Origin: Nocardiopsis dassonvillei_B
GTDB taxonomy: Bacteria > Actinomycetota > Actinomycetes > Streptosporangiales > Streptosporangiaceae
Reading direction: 5' to 3'
Assembly: GCF_964273065.1 (NCBI RefSeq)
Contig: NZ_OZ186815.1
Coordinates: 1,302,001 to 1,366,000 of the forward strand
DNA: 64,000 nt
A program made the translations under genes and the position numbers. The notes beneath the pieces were generated by a model. That model was not told where the DNA came from, did no database searches, and was given only the letters and a program-made list of their open reading frames with translations. Of this stretch, positions 62,129-64,000 are shown piece after piece. Numbering within the stretch: position 1 is the stretch's first letter; every line of letters starts with the position of its first letter.

Positions 62129-62911
62129 TCAGCCGCGCAGGGCGATCCAGGTGGCCCACGCCTGGGCGAGGACCTGCCCGTCGGCGTCGTACAGGGCGCT
62201 GCCGGTGCGGATCTTGCGGCCGTCCACGGAGTCCAGGTACCCGGCCACGACGTGCGTTCCACCGATGCGGGGCGCGCGCAGGGCCTGGACGGTGATGCGG
62301 CCCAGGACGGCGGGGCGCCCGGCGACATCGCTGGACCAGCCGCCGGGGCAGTCCAGGGCGGCCCACAGGTCGGGCAGGCCGACGGTCCCGCAGCCGTCGT
62401 CCAGGGCGGGGTGCGGGGTCCAGGTGCAGGCGACGGTGTTGCCGGCCCCGTCGGGGCCCTCCCCCGCGCGGACCTGTCCGGCGAACAGGCGCAGGCCCTC
62501 GCCCTCGGCGCGCTCGGGCCCGCAGCTGTAGCAGCGGGGGAAGGGGTGCAGGGCCAGGCCGGCGAAGCGGCTCTCGGCGTCCCGGGCGGTGGCCGGGTCG
62601 ACGGGCGCGCCGGGGACGGCGGGGGTGTCGGGGGCGGTGACGGTCTCGGCCTCGGCGACGAGCCGGGCCTTGGCGTCGGTGGCCCGGGGGTCGGTGAGCC
62701 GCACGGCGGCCCCGGCGTCCTCTTCGACGGTGAGCGGGCGGCCCAGGGGCGGCGGGACGCGCAGGGTGACCTGCACGGCCGGGCCGCCGACGGCGGTGAG
62801 GCGGGCGGCCAGCAGCCCGGCGCTGTAGCCGCCGTTGCCGGAGCCGTCGGGGCCGTTGTGCGTGGTGGGGATGGTGATGGTGGGGGCGTCGTTGCCCGTG
62901 GTGGCGTGCAT
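62129..62911 (-). CDS. Hotdog-fold thioesterase-like protein
   Basis: A 260-aa protein with a double-hotdog layout. Half one is HNGPDGSGNGGYSAGLLAARL then VQVTLRVPPPLGRPLTV. Half two is CYSCGPERAEGEGLRLFAG, ALDDGCGTVGLPDLWAALDCPGGW, LGRITVQALRAPRIGGTHVVAGYLD and SALYDADGQVLAQAWATWIAL. The first-half NGGY and the second-half GGW segments are where thioesterase-type hotdog proteins bind CoA esters. No catalytic residue can be named with certainty and the family is uncharacterised to my knowledge. ATG at 62911. Monocistronic with a terminator downstream. Confidence 0.68.
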   Translation of the reverse strand: MHATTGNDAPTITIPTTHNGPDGSGNGGYSAGLLAARLTAVGGPAVQVTLRVPPPLGRPLTVEEDAGAAVRLTDPRATDAKARLVAEAETVTAPDTPAVPGAPVDPATARDAESRFAGLALHPFPRCYSCGPERAEGEGLRLFAGQVRAGEGPDGAGNTVACTWTPHPALDDGCGTVGLPDLWAALDCPGGWSSDVAGRPAVLGRITVQALRAPRIGGTHVVAGYLDSVDGRKIRTGSALYDADGQVLAQAWATWIALRG

Positions 62912-63275
62912 GGCCCCAGGGTAGGGGTGGGACGTTTCACGGTGCCAGGACGCCTCGGTCGTCCTTTCCGGGGAAACGGTCGCCGGGCGGCCGGACCACG
63001 GGCGGTGCCTCCCCGCCCCGCCGCCGGGACGGACGCCCGCGGGACCGACCGGGACACCGCCCCGGTGCCCCGGTGCGCGGGAACCGCACCGCGCGGCCCG
63101 CCGGGCGCCCGCACGAGCTCGCGGCCGGGGACGGGTGCCGCTTCGGCGGCACGGGACCGGAGCCGGTGCGCGGGCTCGGCGGAAGCGGCCCGCGAGTACG
63201 GTGCCATCCCCGGGAGCATGATGACCGGGACCCGCATCGTGAAGGGCCCGAACCCGGGAACGGCGGTCCCGGGCG
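62912..63275. other. Intergenic region, one hairpin
   Basis: No gene seen in 364 nt. Next to the HAD-like gene's stop, CCCGGGA / TCCCGGG (63253-63273, 7-nt loop) may be its terminator. The remainder is G+C-rich with no feature. Confidence 0.45.
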
Positions 63276-63809
63276 TCAGCCCTCTTCGGGGAGGGCGGCG
63301 GCCGTGCGGGCGGGCGGCCACCCCTCCAGGCTCCGGAAGTCGGCGTCGAGCAGTCCGATCCGTGGGTCCACCCGGTGCAGCAGGGCCGGGCCCGGGTGGT
63401 GGCGGCGCACCCAGTCGGCGTCGTGGCCGGTGATCATGTCGTCGACCCAGGCGAAGGGCCTGCCTGCGGCGTACTCGACCAGGGCCGCGGTCTTGAAGCA
63501 GAGCCCGCCGGTGGCGCTGGACCAGTGCGGCAGTTCCACCACGGGCAGTTCGGGCAGGCCCAGGACGGGGCCGATCATCGTGTTGGCGTCGTGCTCCCAG
63601 GTGGTGGCCCAGACCAGGGTGTAGGGAAGGGAGAGCAGGCGTTCGCCGTGGTCGGGCCGCAGCCACACGCGCAGGGGCTTGGGAGCCTCCGCCCAGCCCT
63701 CGGGGCGCAGGCGGTGGGTGGTGTAACCGTCGGGCCGGTGTCGGCCGGAGGCACGGAACGGGTTGAGGGGGCCGTCGACGTCCAGGAACAGCAGGGGCGG
63801 CTGGGACAC
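63276..63809 (-). CDS. HAD-like phosphatase-family protein
   Basis: A 177-aa protein beginning VSQPPLLFLDVDGPLNPF, the HAD motif I (DxD: LDVDG), with VWATTWEHDAN (motif II region, Thr/Ser) and FAWVDDMITGHDADWV (motif IV, DD) later. This is the small cap-less HAD type often found in actinomycetes and annotated only as HAD-domain. The GTG at 63809 has AGGAG 5 nt upstream and is preferred over the long N-terminal extension to 63944, which lies in another gene. Substrate unknown. Confidence 0.75.
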   Translation of the reverse strand: MSQPPLLFLDVDGPLNPFRASGRHRPDGYTTHRLRPEGWAEAPKPLRVWLRPDHGERLLSLPYTLVWATTWEHDANTMIGPVLGLPELPVVELPHWSSATGGLCFKTAALVEYAAGRPFAWVDDMITGHDADWVRRHHPGPALLHRVDPRIGLLDADFRSLEGWPPARTAAALPEEG

Positions 63810-63850
63810 GGATCTCCTGTGGGGGGTCGGGGGGAGCGCCGCCGCCCATC

Positions 63851-64000
63851 CTAGGTACGGGACGTCTCCGTTCCCAGGGGACCAGGATGCCGTTCGCCGA
63901 CGCGCACGGCCGCCGCGCGCAGCAGCCGGACGTAGGGGCTCCACCGGGCGGGGTCGCGGACGGTGCCGGTGAGGATCCGCTCGGCGCGGTCCAGGGCGTC
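63851..64000 (-). CDS. 3' end of a gene that runs off the window
   Basis: The last 49 codons of a minus-strand gene (DALDRAERILTGTVRDPARW, SPYVRLLRAAAVRVGERHPG) with TAG at 63851-63853. It is helical and charged, and the fragment is too short to identify. It ends 42 nt before the HAD-like gene's start, so the two may be cotranscribed. Confidence 0.55.
   Translation of the reverse strand, partial: DALDRAERILTGTVRDPARWSPYVRLLRAAAVRVGERHPGPLGTETSRT

Overview
The window is very G+C-rich DNA from an actinomycete. GTG starts and 4-nt start/stop overlaps are common. Several gene types are actinomycete hallmarks: an XRE/DUF5753 + DUF397 + HATPase set, Pkn-type kinases, an EACC1-associated caspase and DUF5685. 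A Nocardiopsaceae-like or Streptomyces-like source fits, but no rRNA or other species marker is present, so this is inference. No tRNA, rRNA, CRISPR array or insertion sequence was recognised.

Layout. (1) 0.4-5.7 kb: a lipoprotein, a three-gene membrane operon whose last gene is frameshifted, a frameshifted EVE/PUA-like gene and a SWIM zinc-finger gene. (2) 5.8-10.0 kb: a two-gene conflict operon, EACC1 plus a 1,239-aa caspase/SF1 helicase/nuclease-like fusion. (3) 10.1-17.1 kb: a duplicated small gene with one copy decayed, a metallo-beta-lactamase-fold enzyme, a membrane Ser/Thr kinase, an HNH endonuclease with a base-reader-like N-terminus, and a HEPN protein fused to an Mrr-type reader domain. 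(4) 17.2-19.2 kb: HATPase/XRE/DUF397 regulatory genes, partly broken. (5) 19.5-36.5 kb: a tight four-gene minus-strand operon of SNF2 helicase (DrmD-like), Eco57I-type N6-adenine methylase, giant DEAD/H helicase with DUF1998 (DrmAB/DruE-like) and a RelE-fold/UvrD helicase. It is probably a DISARM- or Druantia-related anti-phage system. (6) 36.7-46.5 kb: a Ser/Thr kinase, then a minus-strand cluster of Crp/Fnr regulator, class III cyclase-like protein, degenerate-P-loop STAND protein, small protein, STAND NTPase and a helical protein.

Three proteins of cluster 6 carry the same short amyloid-type (RHIM-like/BASS) motif, N-terminal in the two STAND proteins and C-terminal in the cyclase. This suggests an NLR-like sensor that activates a cyclic-nucleotide enzyme by amyloid templating, with a cNMP-binding-fold regulator encoded next door. 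It is the strongest candidate for an undescribed signalling or immunity system here.

(7) 46.5-64 kb: gene remnants, a beta-propeller-like protein, two SEC-C/TPR paralogues around a hypothetical gene and a Cys/His-tailed DUF5685 protein, an intergenic 36-bp tandem repeat, a 1,354-aa repeat-linker membrane protein, a MerR-aldo/keto reductase operon with a leaderless-looking promoter, TetR, a hotdog-like protein, an HAD-like protein and a partial gene at the edge.

At least seven loci show frameshifts or in-frame stops, clustered at 3.6-5.0, 10.1-10.5, 17.8-19.2 and 46.8-48.6 kb. They are either decaying accessory genes or local sequence errors. The long defence ORFs are intact.
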